In this document: in pieces, positions 29,331-37,239 of the stretch | How the letters are laid out: each line of letters opens with the position of its first letter | Position numbering within the stretch: the stretch's first letter is position 1 | Assembly: GCF_002813445.1 (NCBI RefSeq) | Contig: NZ_PHHD01000001.1 | Span: 2,108,001 to 2,172,000, forward strand | DNA length: 64,000 nucleotides | Direction: 5' to 3' | Origin: Pseudomonas tolaasii NCPPB 2192 | GTDB taxonomy: Bacteria > Pseudomonadota > Gammaproteobacteria > Pseudomonadales > Pseudomonadaceae | Translations under genes and position numbers: made by a program | Notes under the pieces: model-generated | What the model saw: the letters and a program-made list of their open reading frames with translations, nothing else | Told to the model about the DNA's origin: nothing | Database searches by the model: none

Positions 29331-29386
29331 CTGGATTGCAGTGAATTTGATTTAAACTGAGCCCCCTTGCCCCTGCCGAGCGTTCC

Positions 29387-31873
29387 ATGTCCGACTTGCT
29401 CGACCGTTACCCGCTGACTGCGGGCACTTATCACGAACTGCTGGATGACAGTGGCGCGGTGCGCGCCCATTGGCAGCGCCTGCTTGATCACCTGCAACGC
29501 AGCACCCCGGCGCAATTGGCCCAGCGTCAGGCATTGCTGACGCGGCAGATCCAGGAAAACGGCGTGACTTACAACGTCTACGCCGACCCCAAGGGCGCCG
29601 ACCGCCCGTGGGAGCTGGATTTGCTGCCTCACGTGCTGGCCGCCGAAGAGTGGCAGCACCTGTCGGCCGGCATTGCCCAACGTGCGCGATTGCTCAATGC
29701 GGTGCTGGCTGACCTGTATGGCCCGCAGCGCCTGATCAAGGAAGGCCTGCTGCCCGCCGAGCTGGTGTTCGGGCACAACAATTTCCTGTGGCCATGCCAG
29801 GGCATCCAGCCGCCCGACGGTGCGTTTTTGCACCTGTATGCCGTGGACCTGGCGCGCACGCCGGATGGCCGCTGGTGGGTCACTGCCGACCGAACTCAGG
29901 CGCCGTCGGGCGCAGGCTATGCGCTGGAAAACCGCACCATCGTGTCCCGCGCATTTCCGGACCTGTACCGCGACTTGCAGGTGCAGCACCTCACCGGTTT
30001 TTTCCGCACCTTGCAGGAAACCCTGGCCCGCCAGGCCCCCGGTGATGATCAACCGCCGCTGATCGTGCTGCTCACGCCCGGCCGATTCAACGAAAGCTAT
30101 TTCGAACACCTCTACCTCGCACGACAGCTCGGTTACCCGCTGGTGGAAGGTGGTGACCTGACGGTACGCGACAGCACCGTGTTCCTGAAAACCCTCAGCG
30201 GCCTGCGCCGGGTGCACGCGATCATGCGGCGCCTGGACGACGACTTCTGCGACCCGCTGGAGCTGCGCACCGACTCGGCCCTGGGCGTGCCGGGCCTGCT
30301 CGACGCCGTGCGTCAGGGCAACGTGCTGGTGGCGAATGCCTTGGGCAGCGGTGTGCTGGAGTCGCCGGGGTTGCTCGGCTTTCTGCCGAAGATCAACGAG
30401 TTTCTGTTTGGCGAAGAACTGATCCTGCCGTCCATCGCCACCTGGTGGTGCGGTGAGGCTCCGGTACTCGCCGAAGCGCTGGAGAAGCTGCCGGAGCTGC
30501 TGATCAAACCGGCCTTTCCGTCGCAAAGTTTTACCCCGGTGTTTGGCCGCGATTTGAATGACGAACAGCGCCAGGCCCTGGCTGAACGCATGCGCGCGCG
30601 GCCTTACGCCTACGTCGCTCAGGAGTTGGCGCAGTTGTCCCAGGCGCCGGTGTGGCACACCGTGGATGACCACCTGCAGCACCGCGCCATCGGCATGCGC
30701 GTGTACGCCGTGGCCAGCGATGAAGGCTATCGTGTCTTGCCTGGCGGGCTGACTCGGGTCGCCGCAGAGGCCGATGCCGAAGTGGTGTCGATGCAGCGCG
30801 GTGGCGCGAGCAAGGACACCTGGGTACTCGGCGAGCGTGCCATTGGCGGCGAACATTGGCGTGCCCAGCGTGCCATTGGCGCTCACGATCTGGTGCGCCG
30901 CGACCCTTATCTGCCTTCCCGTGTGGTGGAAAACCTGTTCTGGTTCGGGCGTTATTGCGAGCGTTGCGATGACAGTGCGCGCTGGCTTCGCATCGTGCTG
31001 GCGCGTTATGTGGACGGTGACGATCCGCAGGCCTTGCAGGCGGCAGTGGAATTGGGCGAGAACCTGCGGCTGCTGCCGGAGGAGGGCGAGCTGCCTGAGC
31101 GCCTGCTCGCCGCCTTGCTCGGTGACGACTGGCCGTCGAGCCTGCGCGCCAACCTGCAGCGCTTGCAGTGGGCGGCGTCTCAGGTGCGCGGCAAGCTGTC
31201 CCGGGAAAACTGGCAGGCGCTGGTTGAGCTGCAGCGTGAAGCGTTGGAGCTGGAAAGCGAGGCACCGGATTTTGGCGAACTGCTGGATTTCCTCAACCGT
31301 TTGGTGATGTCGCTGGCGGCGCTGTCCGGTTTTGCGCTGGACGACATGACCCGCGATGAAGGCTGGCGCTTCTTGATGATGGGCCGACGCATCGAGCGTC
31401 TGCAGTTTCTCAGCAGCAGCCTGGCGGCTTTCCTGCGTGGCGTGGCCGTGTTCGATCAGGCGGGGCTCGAGTGGCTGCTGGAGCTGGGCAACAGCAGCAT
31501 TACCTACCGCTCGCGCTACCTGGCGGTGCCGCAGTTGATTCCGGTGCTCGACCTGTTGCTGCTGGACGAGCAGAACCCTCACGCGGTGTTGTTCCAGTTG
31601 AAATTGGTGAGCCGCACGCTGCGCCGTCTCAACGACGATTTTGGCGTGCCTCGCGAAACCGGCCTGGCGCCTTTGGTGGAGCGCCTCTCGCGTTTTGATT
31701 TGGGTTGCCTGGAGAACCCGCTGTTTGGCGAGTCCAGCGTGCGTGCCGCGCTGGATGGCCTGGCCGACCTGCTGCAAGCGGTGGCCGATGAGAGTGGGCA
31801 AGTGTCGGACCGCCTCGCGTTGCGCCACTTTGCCCATGTGGATGATGTCAGCCAGCAAACGGTGTCGGTGTGA
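29387..31873 (+). CDS. Circularly permuted ATP-grasp / alpha-E fusion protein
   Basis: The 828-residue protein has an N-terminal half (about 1-480) with the features of circularly permuted ATP-grasp proteins (DUF404/DUF407: NGVTYNVYADPKGADRPWELDLLPHVL, YALENRTIVSRAFPD, LTPGRFNESYFEHLYLARQLG). The C-terminal part (about 500-828) is the helical alpha-E domain (DUF403: NLFWFGRYCERCDDSARWLRIVL). In many genomes the two domains are separate genes; here they are fused. ATP-grasp enzymes of this type are thought to form amide bonds. The stop overlaps the following transglutaminase start (TGATG), so they are coupled. Confidence 0.9.
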   Translation: MSDLLDRYPLTAGTYHELLDDSGAVRAHWQRLLDHLQRSTPAQLAQRQALLTRQIQENGVTYNVYADPKGADRPWELDLLPHVLAAEEWQHLSAGIAQRARLLNAVLADLYGPQRLIKEGLLPAELVFGHNNFLWPCQGIQPPDGAFLHLYAVDLARTPDGRWWVTADRTQAPSGAGYALENRTIVSRAFPDLYRDLQVQHLTGFFRTLQETLARQAPGDDQPPLIVLLTPGRFNESYFEHLYLARQLGYPLVEGGDLTVRDSTVFLKTLSGLRRVHAIMRRLDDDFCDPLELRTDSALGVPGLLDAVRQGNVLVANALGSGVLESPGLLGFLPKINEFLFGEELILPSIATWWCGEAPVLAEALEKLPELLIKPAFPSQSFTPVFGRDLNDEQRQALAERMRARPYAYVAQELAQLSQAPVWHTVDDHLQHRAIGMRVYAVASDEGYRVLPGGLTRVAAEADAEVVSMQRGGASKDTWVLGERAIGGEHWRAQRAIGAHDLVRRDPYLPSRVVENLFWFGRYCERCDDSARWLRIVLARYVDGDDPQALQAAVELGENLRLLPEEGELPERLLAALLGDDWPSSLRANLQRLQWAASQVRGKLSRENWQALVELQREALELESEAPDFGELLDFLNRLVMSLAALSGFALDDMTRDEGWRFLMMGRRIERLQFLSSSLAAFLRGVAVFDQAGLEWLLELGNSSITYRSRYLAVPQLIPVLDLLLLDEQNPHAVLFQLKLVSRTLRRLNDDFGVPRETGLAPLVERLSRFDLGCLENPLFGESSVRAALDGLADLLQAVADESGQVSDRLALRHFAHVDDVSQQTVSV

Positions 31874-32763
31874 TGAGTGCGCGCTACCAGATTTTCCACG
31901 ATACCCACTACCACTACGACAGCCCGGTGTCCCTGGCCCAGCAACTGGCGCATTTGTGGCCACGGCCGTGCGCCTGGCAACGTTGCAGTTCGCAACAGTT
32001 GGATATCAGCCCCGAGCCGACCTCGCGCCGCGATGAGCTGGACGTGTTTGGCAACCCCATCACGCGGCTGGCGTTCGAGCGTCCTCACGATGAATTATTG
32101 GTGAATGCCGGCTTGACCGTGGAAGTGCTGGCGCGGCCTGTGCCGGACTTCAACCAGTCGCCGCCCTGGGATCAGACCGGCGCCAGCCTGAGCTACAGCA
32201 GCCAGGCGTTGTCGCCTGAAATGCTGGAGGCCTGCCGTTATCGTTTCGAATCGCCCTACGTGCACCTGAAGAACACCTTCGTGGAATTTTCCGAAAGTTG
32301 CTTTCCTCCCGGCGAGCCGTTGCTGCTGGGCGTGCAGGCCTTGATGGAAAAGATCTTCACCGAATTCACCTTCGATGCCGAAGCCACCCAGGTCGCTACG
32401 CCGCTGGTGGAAGTGCTGGAGCGCCGGCGTGGCGTGTGCCAGGACTTCGCCCACCTGATGCTCGCCTGCCTGCGCTCACGCGGGCTGGCCGCGCGCTACA
32501 TCAGCGGCTACCTGCTGACCCAGCCACCGCCCGGCCAGCCACGGCTGATCGGCGCCGATGCGTCCCATGCGTGGGTGTCGGTGTATTGCCCGGTGTCAGG
32601 CTGGGTGGATTTCGATCCGACGAACAATGTGCAGCCGGCCCTGGAGCACATCACCCTGGCCTGGGGCCGGGATTTCTCGGATGTGTCGCCATTGCGCGGG
32701 GTGATTCTGGGGGGAGGAAGCCACGACCCGGAGGTGCGGGTGACGGTGATGCCGCTGGAGTAG
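31873..32763 (+). CDS. Transglutaminase family protein
   Basis: The 296-residue protein has a bacterial transglutaminase N-terminal domain (YQIFHDTHYHYDSPVSLAQQLAHLWPR) and a transglutaminase-like core. The likely triad is C189 (RRGVCQDFAHLML), H232 (ASHAWVSVY) and D248 (VDFDPTNN). Unlike the 1096-residue protein it stops after the core. In this fold such proteins may act as peptidases or amide-group transferases. ATG at 31873 overlaps the stop of the ATP-grasp gene. No signal peptide is visible, so it should act in the cytoplasm. Confidence 0.92.
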   Translation: MSARYQIFHDTHYHYDSPVSLAQQLAHLWPRPCAWQRCSSQQLDISPEPTSRRDELDVFGNPITRLAFERPHDELLVNAGLTVEVLARPVPDFNQSPPWDQTGASLSYSSQALSPEMLEACRYRFESPYVHLKNTFVEFSESCFPPGEPLLLGVQALMEKIFTEFTFDAEATQVATPLVEVLERRRGVCQDFAHLMLACLRSRGLAARYISGYLLTQPPPGQPRLIGADASHAWVSVYCPVSGWVDFDPTNNVQPALEHITLAWGRDFSDVSPLRGVILGGGSHDPEVRVTVMPLE

Positions 32764-32781
32764 AGGCTTGCGGGTTGGCTT

Positions 32782-32871
32782 GTGTGGGAGCTGGCTTGCC
32801 TGCGATGGCCGCTTGCTCGATTTGACTGATACACCGAGTCGCCTGCATCGCGGGCGAGCCCGGCTCCCACA
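32782..32871. repeat. REPIN with diverged second arm
   Basis: The first arm is a standard REP (GTGGGAGCTGGCTTGCC). The second is diverged (CATCGCGGGCGAGCCCGGCTCCC). It lies between convergent genes. Confidence 0.8.
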
Positions 32872-32882
32872 TGATCGATCGG

Positions 32883-33065
32883 CTATTCAGCAGGATCTTT
32901 TGGTGTTTCGGTCTCGTCGTTCGTTTCTTCAGCATCGACATCGGCGTTCAGCCCATTGGCCTCTTCTTCTGCAGCGGCTTTCTTGCGTTGCAGTTTTTCC
33001 TCTTTCTTCTGCTCCTTGGCCAAGTCTCTCTGACGTTTGGCGAAGGAGTAATTAGGTTTGGCCAT
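32883..33065 (-). CDS. Small conserved Lys/Glu-rich protein
   Basis: The 60-residue protein starts MAKPNYSFAKRQRDLAKEQKKEEKLQRKK and ends in an acidic tail (DVDAEETNDETETPKDPAE). The basic first half and acidic second half suggest a soluble, largely helical or disordered protein. I recall similar small proteins in other pseudomonads but know no function. GGATCG precedes the ATG, a weak ribosome site. It is convergent with the transglutaminase operon and divergent from azurin. Confidence 0.75.
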   Translation of the reverse strand: MAKPNYSFAKRQRDLAKEQKKEEKLQRKKAAAEEEANGLNADVDAEETNDETETPKDPAE

Positions 33066-33152
33066 GGGCGATCCTCTAGGGTCGAAGGTGAGGGTGGCGG
33101 CGCGCAGCTGCCTTGGGCTGCCATGGTAGCAGCTTAGCAGCGCGCTTGGCCT

Positions 33153-33209
33153 TCACTTACCGCAGGCGTAAGCGGCCAGAAGGCCGTTGAACAATTGGTT
33201 GAGGTGCAT
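33153..33209 (-). CDS. Possible 18-residue small ORF
   Basis: ATG at 33209 on the minus strand opens MHLNQLFNGLLAAYACGK and a stop. GGAG lies eight bases upstream of the ATG. The peptide is mildly hydrophobic. It lies alone in the 332-bp gap between the Lys/Glu-rich gene and azurin. Only the ribosome site supports it, so this is a weak call. Confidence 0.25.
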   Translation of the reverse strand: MHLNQLFNGLLAAYACGK

Positions 33210-33313
33210 GGTGCAAGCTCCGGTGGTTGATGGACCGATCATAGGCGGGCGCCGCAGGTTTGGCTGGTAGATTGTGTTGATCACGCTGATAGCCTAAAGT
33301 TGTATACAATCTG

Positions 33314-33327
33314 TTGATTCAGATCAT
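33314..33327 (+). promoter_or_regulatory. Anr/Fnr-type box upstream of azurin
   Basis: TTGATTCAGATCAT matches the TTGAT-N4-ATCAA consensus with one mismatch. It is centred about 77 bp before the azurin ATG, suiting an activating site near -41.5 with transcription starting near 33362. Control of azurin by the oxygen regulator Anr is known in Pseudomonas. Confidence 0.7.
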
Positions 33328-33397
33328 AAGAATGTCTGCCCGATTGAGGCACCCTAGTCGCAATCCGCGTTTTTTAAACCCTGCCTTGGAGATTCAC

Positions 33398-33844
33398 ATG
33401 TTTGCCAAACTCGTTGCTGTTTCCCTGCTGACTCTGGCGAGCGGCCAGTTGCTTGCCGCAGAGTGCAAGGTCACCGTCGACTCCACTGACCAGATGTCCT
33501 TCAACACCAAGGCCATCGAAATCGACAAAAGCTGCAAAACCTTCACTGTGGAATTGACCCACTCCGGCAGCTTGCCGAAAAACGTGATGGGCCATAACTG
33601 GGTACTGAGCTCCGCCGCCGACATGCCGGGCATCGCCAGCGACGGCATGGCTGCCGGTATCGACAAGAACTACCTGAAAGATGGCGACACCCGCATCATC
33701 GCTCACACCAAGATCATTGGTGCCGGCGAGAAGGATTCGGTGACGTTTGATGTGTCGAAGCTGGCAGCCGGGACTGATTACGCGTTCTTCTGCTCGTTCC
33801 CGGGCCACATTTCGATGATGAAAGGCACTGTGGTCGTCAAGTAA
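33398..33844 (+). CDS. azu: Azurin (blue copper protein)
   Basis: The 148-residue precursor has a 20-residue signal peptide (cleavage after LLA, mature AECKVTVDSTDQM). Mature copper ligands are H46 with G45 (MGHNW), C112, H117 and M121 (FFCSFPGHISMMKG); the C3-C26 disulfide is present. Azurin carries electrons in the periplasm between cytochromes and terminal reductases. ATG at 33398 follows TTGGAG. An Anr-type box lies upstream, so low-oxygen induction is likely. Confidence 0.97.
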   Translation: MFAKLVAVSLLTLASGQLLAAECKVTVDSTDQMSFNTKAIEIDKSCKTFTVELTHSGSLPKNVMGHNWVLSSAADMPGIASDGMAAGIDKNYLKDGDTRIIAHTKIIGAGEKDSVTFDVSKLAAGTDYAFFCSFPGHISMMKGTVVVK

Positions 33845-33859
33845 GGCCGCGTTATCGTT

Positions 33860-33934
33860 CATCGCAGGCAAGCCAGCTCCCACACTTGAATGTATTCACA
33901 AATCAAAATGTGGGAGCGGGCTTGCCCGCGATAG
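33860..33934. repeat. Hybrid REPIN (two arm types)
   Basis: The left arm is the CAGGCAAGCCAGC type and the right arm the GCGGGCTTGCCCGC type. It lies between the convergent azurin and nadE genes. Confidence 0.88.
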
Positions 33935-33943
33935 CGGTCTACC

Positions 33944-34771
33944 TCACGGCGCGAATGGCATGACCCGCTTATGCTCAGTCTTGCGGTAGGTATCGCAGAT
34001 AATCTTGAACGCTTCCTCACGCACTGGCTCACCGTGCAGGAACGCATCAATCTCGGCGTAGGTCACGCCATGTGACGCTTCGTCCGGCTTGCCCGGCGAC
34101 AGGTCTTCAAGATCGGCGGTCGGCACTTTCTCCACCAGCGATTCCGGCGCACCAAAATGCCGGGCAATCGCACGCACCTGGTTTTTCACCAACCCGCTCA
34201 ACGGCGCCAGGTCGCACGCGCCATCACCGAACTTGGTGAAAAAGCCCATCACCGCTTCCGCCGCATGGTCGGTACCAATCACCAACCCACCGGCCGCGCC
34301 GGCGATGGTGTATTGCGCAACCATGCGCATGCGCGCCTTGGTGTTGCCCAGCACGAAATCGCGGGACACCGCCGCCTTGCCTTCAAAGGCCGCCACTTCA
34401 TTGGCCAGGGCTTTCACCGCCGGTCCGATGTTCACGGTGTGGCGTTCGTCCGGCTCGATAAAGTCCACCGAGGCCGTGGCATCGATTTCGTCGAACTGGG
34501 TTTCGTAGGGCAGGCGCACGGCGATAAAGCGGTAAGCCTGGTCGCCGGTGCTTTCGCGCAGTTCTTTCATTGCGCGCTGGGCCAGCAGGCCTGCGGTCAG
34601 GGAGTCGACGCCGCCGCTGATGCCGAGCACCAATGTCTTGAGCCCGGAATTGCGCAGGCAATCCTGGATAAACGCCACGCGGCGGGCAACTTCGGCTTCA
34701 AGGGCGGCCTGGTCGTTGAACGGCGCCTGGACCTTGAGCTGCTGCGCAATCTCACGCTGTACGGCTTGCAT
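33944..34771 (-). CDS. nadE: NH3-dependent NAD+ synthetase
   Basis: The 275-residue enzyme amidates deamido-NAD+ to NAD+ using ATP and ammonia. The N-type ATP pyrophosphatase PP-loop SGGVDS is at residues 52-57. Other conserved segments are GNTKARMRMVAQY, GTDHAAEAVMGFFTKFGDGACDLAPL and KVPTADLEDLSPGKPDE. There is no glutaminase domain, so it belongs to the short, ammonia-using class. It lies three bases after pncB and is co-transcribed with it, so the two last steps of nicotinate salvage are encoded together. Confidence 0.97.
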   Translation of the reverse strand: MQAVQREIAQQLKVQAPFNDQAALEAEVARRVAFIQDCLRNSGLKTLVLGISGGVDSLTAGLLAQRAMKELRESTGDQAYRFIAVRLPYETQFDEIDATASVDFIEPDERHTVNIGPAVKALANEVAAFEGKAAVSRDFVLGNTKARMRMVAQYTIAGAAGGLVIGTDHAAEAVMGFFTKFGDGACDLAPLSGLVKNQVRAIARHFGAPESLVEKVPTADLEDLSPGKPDEASHGVTYAEIDAFLHGEPVREEAFKIICDTYRKTEHKRVMPFAP

Positions 34772-34774
34772 GAT

Positions 34775-35989
34775 TCACTCCTTGCTGGATAGGGCAGGTA
34801 CTTTGAAAACATGACGCAAATAGGCGACAAAATTCGGGTCGGTGCAGTGGGTCTTGCCCGCTTCATCGGAAATCTTCGCGACGGGCTGGCCATTGCAGGC
34901 GGTCATTTTAAGCACGATGCTCATCGGCTCAACACCCGGGATGTCGCAGGTCAGGTTGGTGCCGATGCCGAAGCTCACATTAATGCGACCACGCAACGCG
35001 CGGAAAATCTCCAGCGCCTTGGGCAGCGTCAGGCTGTCGGAGAACACCAGGGTCTTGCTCATCGGCTCAATGCCGAGCTTGTGGTAATGAGCGATGGCTT
35101 TTTCGGCCCACTGCACCGGGTCGCCGGAGTCGTGGCGCAGGCCGTCGAACAGCTTGGCGAAGTACAAGTCGAAATCGCCGAGGAATGCGTCGGTGGTGAT
35201 GCAATCGGTCAGGGCAATACCCAGCAGGCCGCGGTATTCGCGGACCCAGCAATCGAGGGCGGCGATCTGGCTGTCGATCAGGCGCGGCCCGAGTTGCTGG
35301 TGGGCCATGATCCATTCGTGGGCCATGGTGCCGAGCGGCTTCATGCCGAATTCGCGGGCCAGGTGCACGTTGCTGGTGCCGACGAAACGGCCGGGGAAGT
35401 CGTGTTTGAGTACGCTGACCACTTCTTCCTGCACGCGGTACGAGAAGCGCCGACGCGTGCCGAAATCCGCCACTTGCAGCTCGGACAATTCGTCGCTGCC
35501 GGCATTGGCCGTCAGCCAGTCGAACTTGCGGTACAGCTGCTCACGGGCCTGTTCGAGAATCACGGTCTGGTAGCGGTAGCGGTTACGCACTTCGCTGACG
35601 ATGGCCAGCATTGGCACTTCAAACAGAATCACATGCAACCACGGGCCGCGCAGGCGGATGAATAACTCACCGTTTTCGATGCCGGTCTGCACGTAGCGCA
35701 GGTTGAAGCGGAACAGGCCCAGGAAACGCAGGAAATCCGGCTTCATGAAGCTGATGCGCTCAAGGAAACCCAGCTGGTCAGGGCTCAGGCTCAGCTCGGC
35801 GAGGCGCTCGATCTGGTAGCGGATTTCCGCCAGGTACGGGCGCAGGTCTTCGCTGTTGCGGCAACGAAACTCCCATTCAACTTCCACGTTCGGGTAGTTG
35901 TGCAGCACCGCCTGCATCATGGTCAGCTTGTAGAAGTCGGTGTCGAGCAAGTTCTGCACGATGCGATCGGCAAACACACTCTCGCTCAT
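34775..35989 (-). CDS. pncB: Nicotinate phosphoribosyltransferase
   Basis: The 404-residue enzyme converts nicotinate and PRPP to nicotinate mononucleotide, the entry of the Preiss-Handler NAD pathway. It begins MSESVFADRIVQNLLDTDFYKLTMMQAV. It carries FGTRRRFSYRVQEEV, GTSNVHLAREFGMKPLGTMAHEWIMAHQ, with the histidine region known to be phosphorylated in the E. coli enzyme, and FGIGTNLTCDIPGVEPMSIVLKM. The ATG at 35989 is preferred over an in-frame start 16 codons upstream because it gives the family's usual N-terminus. Confidence 0.96.
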   Translation of the reverse strand: MSESVFADRIVQNLLDTDFYKLTMMQAVLHNYPNVEVEWEFRCRNSEDLRPYLAEIRYQIERLAELSLSPDQLGFLERISFMKPDFLRFLGLFRFNLRYVQTGIENGELFIRLRGPWLHVILFEVPMLAIVSEVRNRYRYQTVILEQAREQLYRKFDWLTANAGSDELSELQVADFGTRRRFSYRVQEEVVSVLKHDFPGRFVGTSNVHLAREFGMKPLGTMAHEWIMAHQQLGPRLIDSQIAALDCWVREYRGLLGIALTDCITTDAFLGDFDLYFAKLFDGLRHDSGDPVQWAEKAIAHYHKLGIEPMSKTLVFSDSLTLPKALEIFRALRGRINVSFGIGTNLTCDIPGVEPMSIVLKMTACNGQPVAKISDEAGKTHCTDPNFVAYLRHVFKVPALSSKE

Positions 35990-36112
35990 AACGGGAATCT
36001 CCAGACGGGTCGGCGATGGGCGCCGGCCTTTACGCACAATTAAGGAATGGCGCTAGTGGCGCATAGGCGAGGGGTGGTTTGCCAGTGATTTTTTCAGTGC
36101 AGCCACCGGCCT

Positions 36113-36181
36113 CATCGCAGGCAAGCCAGCTCCCACAGGTGAAATGCATGCCAAAGGTGGGAGCTGGCTTGCCTGCGATGG
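36113..36181. repeat. REPIN (inverted REP pair)
   Basis: An inverted REP pair with a short loop lies between pncB and the LysR gene. Confidence 0.9.
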
Positions 36182-36195
36182 CGGTATTCCAGGCG

Positions 36196-37086
36196 CTAAA
36201 TCACCTGTTCCATCATCCATTTCACAAACTCCTTCACCTTCGGCACCTCCGCCGAATGCTCGGGGTAAGCCAGGTAATAAGCATCCTGGCTCGGCATTGC
36301 ATGCTGCCAGGGGATCACCAATTTGCCGTCCGCCAATTCTTCTTCCACCAAAAAGCGCGGTAACAGCGCCACCCCACAGCCCACCTGCGCCGCACGAATG
36401 CACATATAAAAGGTGTCGAAGCGCGGCCCGTGGTAGCTGTGCTCGGTCTGGTAACCCTGACTGGCGAACCAGTCGTGCCAGCCCTGTGGGCGCGAGGCGT
36501 TTTGCAGCAGCACCAGGTTGCTCAGTTGCGTGGGGTCGGCGAACGGCTTGGCGGGCAGGCTTTCGGGCGCGCACACCGGCACCAGCTCTTCGCTGAACAG
36601 CTTCAGACTCTCGGTGCCGGGCCGTGAGCCCTGGCCGAAGTAGAAGGCCATGTCGGCTTTGCCTTGCAGCAGTTCGTCCGGCTCCTGTTCGTTGCACAGG
36701 TCCAGGTGGATCTGCGGGTGACGCAGCCGCCAGCCCTTGAGGCGCGGCACCAGCCAGCGCGCGCCGAAGGTGTAGGGCGTGGAGACGCGCAGTACTTCGG
36801 TCTCGCCGCCGTAGGAACGCAGGTAATGGGTGGACATCTCCACTTGGGTGAGGATTTTTCGCACTTCCACCAAGTACAAATCCCCGGCCGGTGTCATCTG
36901 CAAGCGGCGGCGCACCCGGCGAAACAACAGGTGTTGCAGCAGTTCTTCAAGCTGCGCCACTTGCTTGCTCACTGCACTCTGCGTGAGGTTCAGCTCCTCG
37001 GCAGCGCGGGTGAAGCTCAGGTGGCGGGTAGCGGCTTCGAAACACTGCAGGGCGGTGATCGAGGGCAAATGTCTTTTGTTCAGCAC
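36196..37086 (-). CDS. LysR-family transcriptional regulator divergent from amaB
   Basis: The 296-residue regulator has an N-terminal winged helix-turn-helix (ITALQCFEAATRHLSFTRAAEELNLTQSAVSKQVAQLEE, split here between helices) and a GcvA-like effector-binding domain (STPYTFGARWLVPRLKGW). GTG at 37086 is chosen: AGAGG lies a few bases upstream and the start LNKRHLPSI fits the family. It is divergent from the aldehyde dehydrogenase gene 153 bp away, so it most likely controls the lysine catabolic genes. Confidence 0.9.
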   Translation of the reverse strand: MLNKRHLPSITALQCFEAATRHLSFTRAAEELNLTQSAVSKQVAQLEELLQHLLFRRVRRRLQMTPAGDLYLVEVRKILTQVEMSTHYLRSYGGETEVLRVSTPYTFGARWLVPRLKGWRLRHPQIHLDLCNEQEPDELLQGKADMAFYFGQGSRPGTESLKLFSEELVPVCAPESLPAKPFADPTQLSNLVLLQNASRPQGWHDWFASQGYQTEHSYHGPRFDTFYMCIRAAQVGCGVALLPRFLVEEELADGKLVIPWQHAMPSQDAYYLAYPEHSAEVPKVKEFVKWMMEQVI

Positions 37087-37239
37087 GGCGTGCCTCTTTT
37101 TAGGCTTTGCATGAATAAACGGAATGATATCTCGCCTAAACGTCGTTTGTTGGCAAGTCTTGGGCCAGCTACAAATAAGGTCTGGATCGCCGTGCCTGTG
37201 GCGGCGCGAATTTTGTGTTTGAGATTGAAGGAGTGACCC

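Noticed and set aside
29171..31963. A 930-codon open frame on the minus strand
   Set aside because: It is the shadow of the ATP-grasp/alpha-E gene and includes two REPIN edges.
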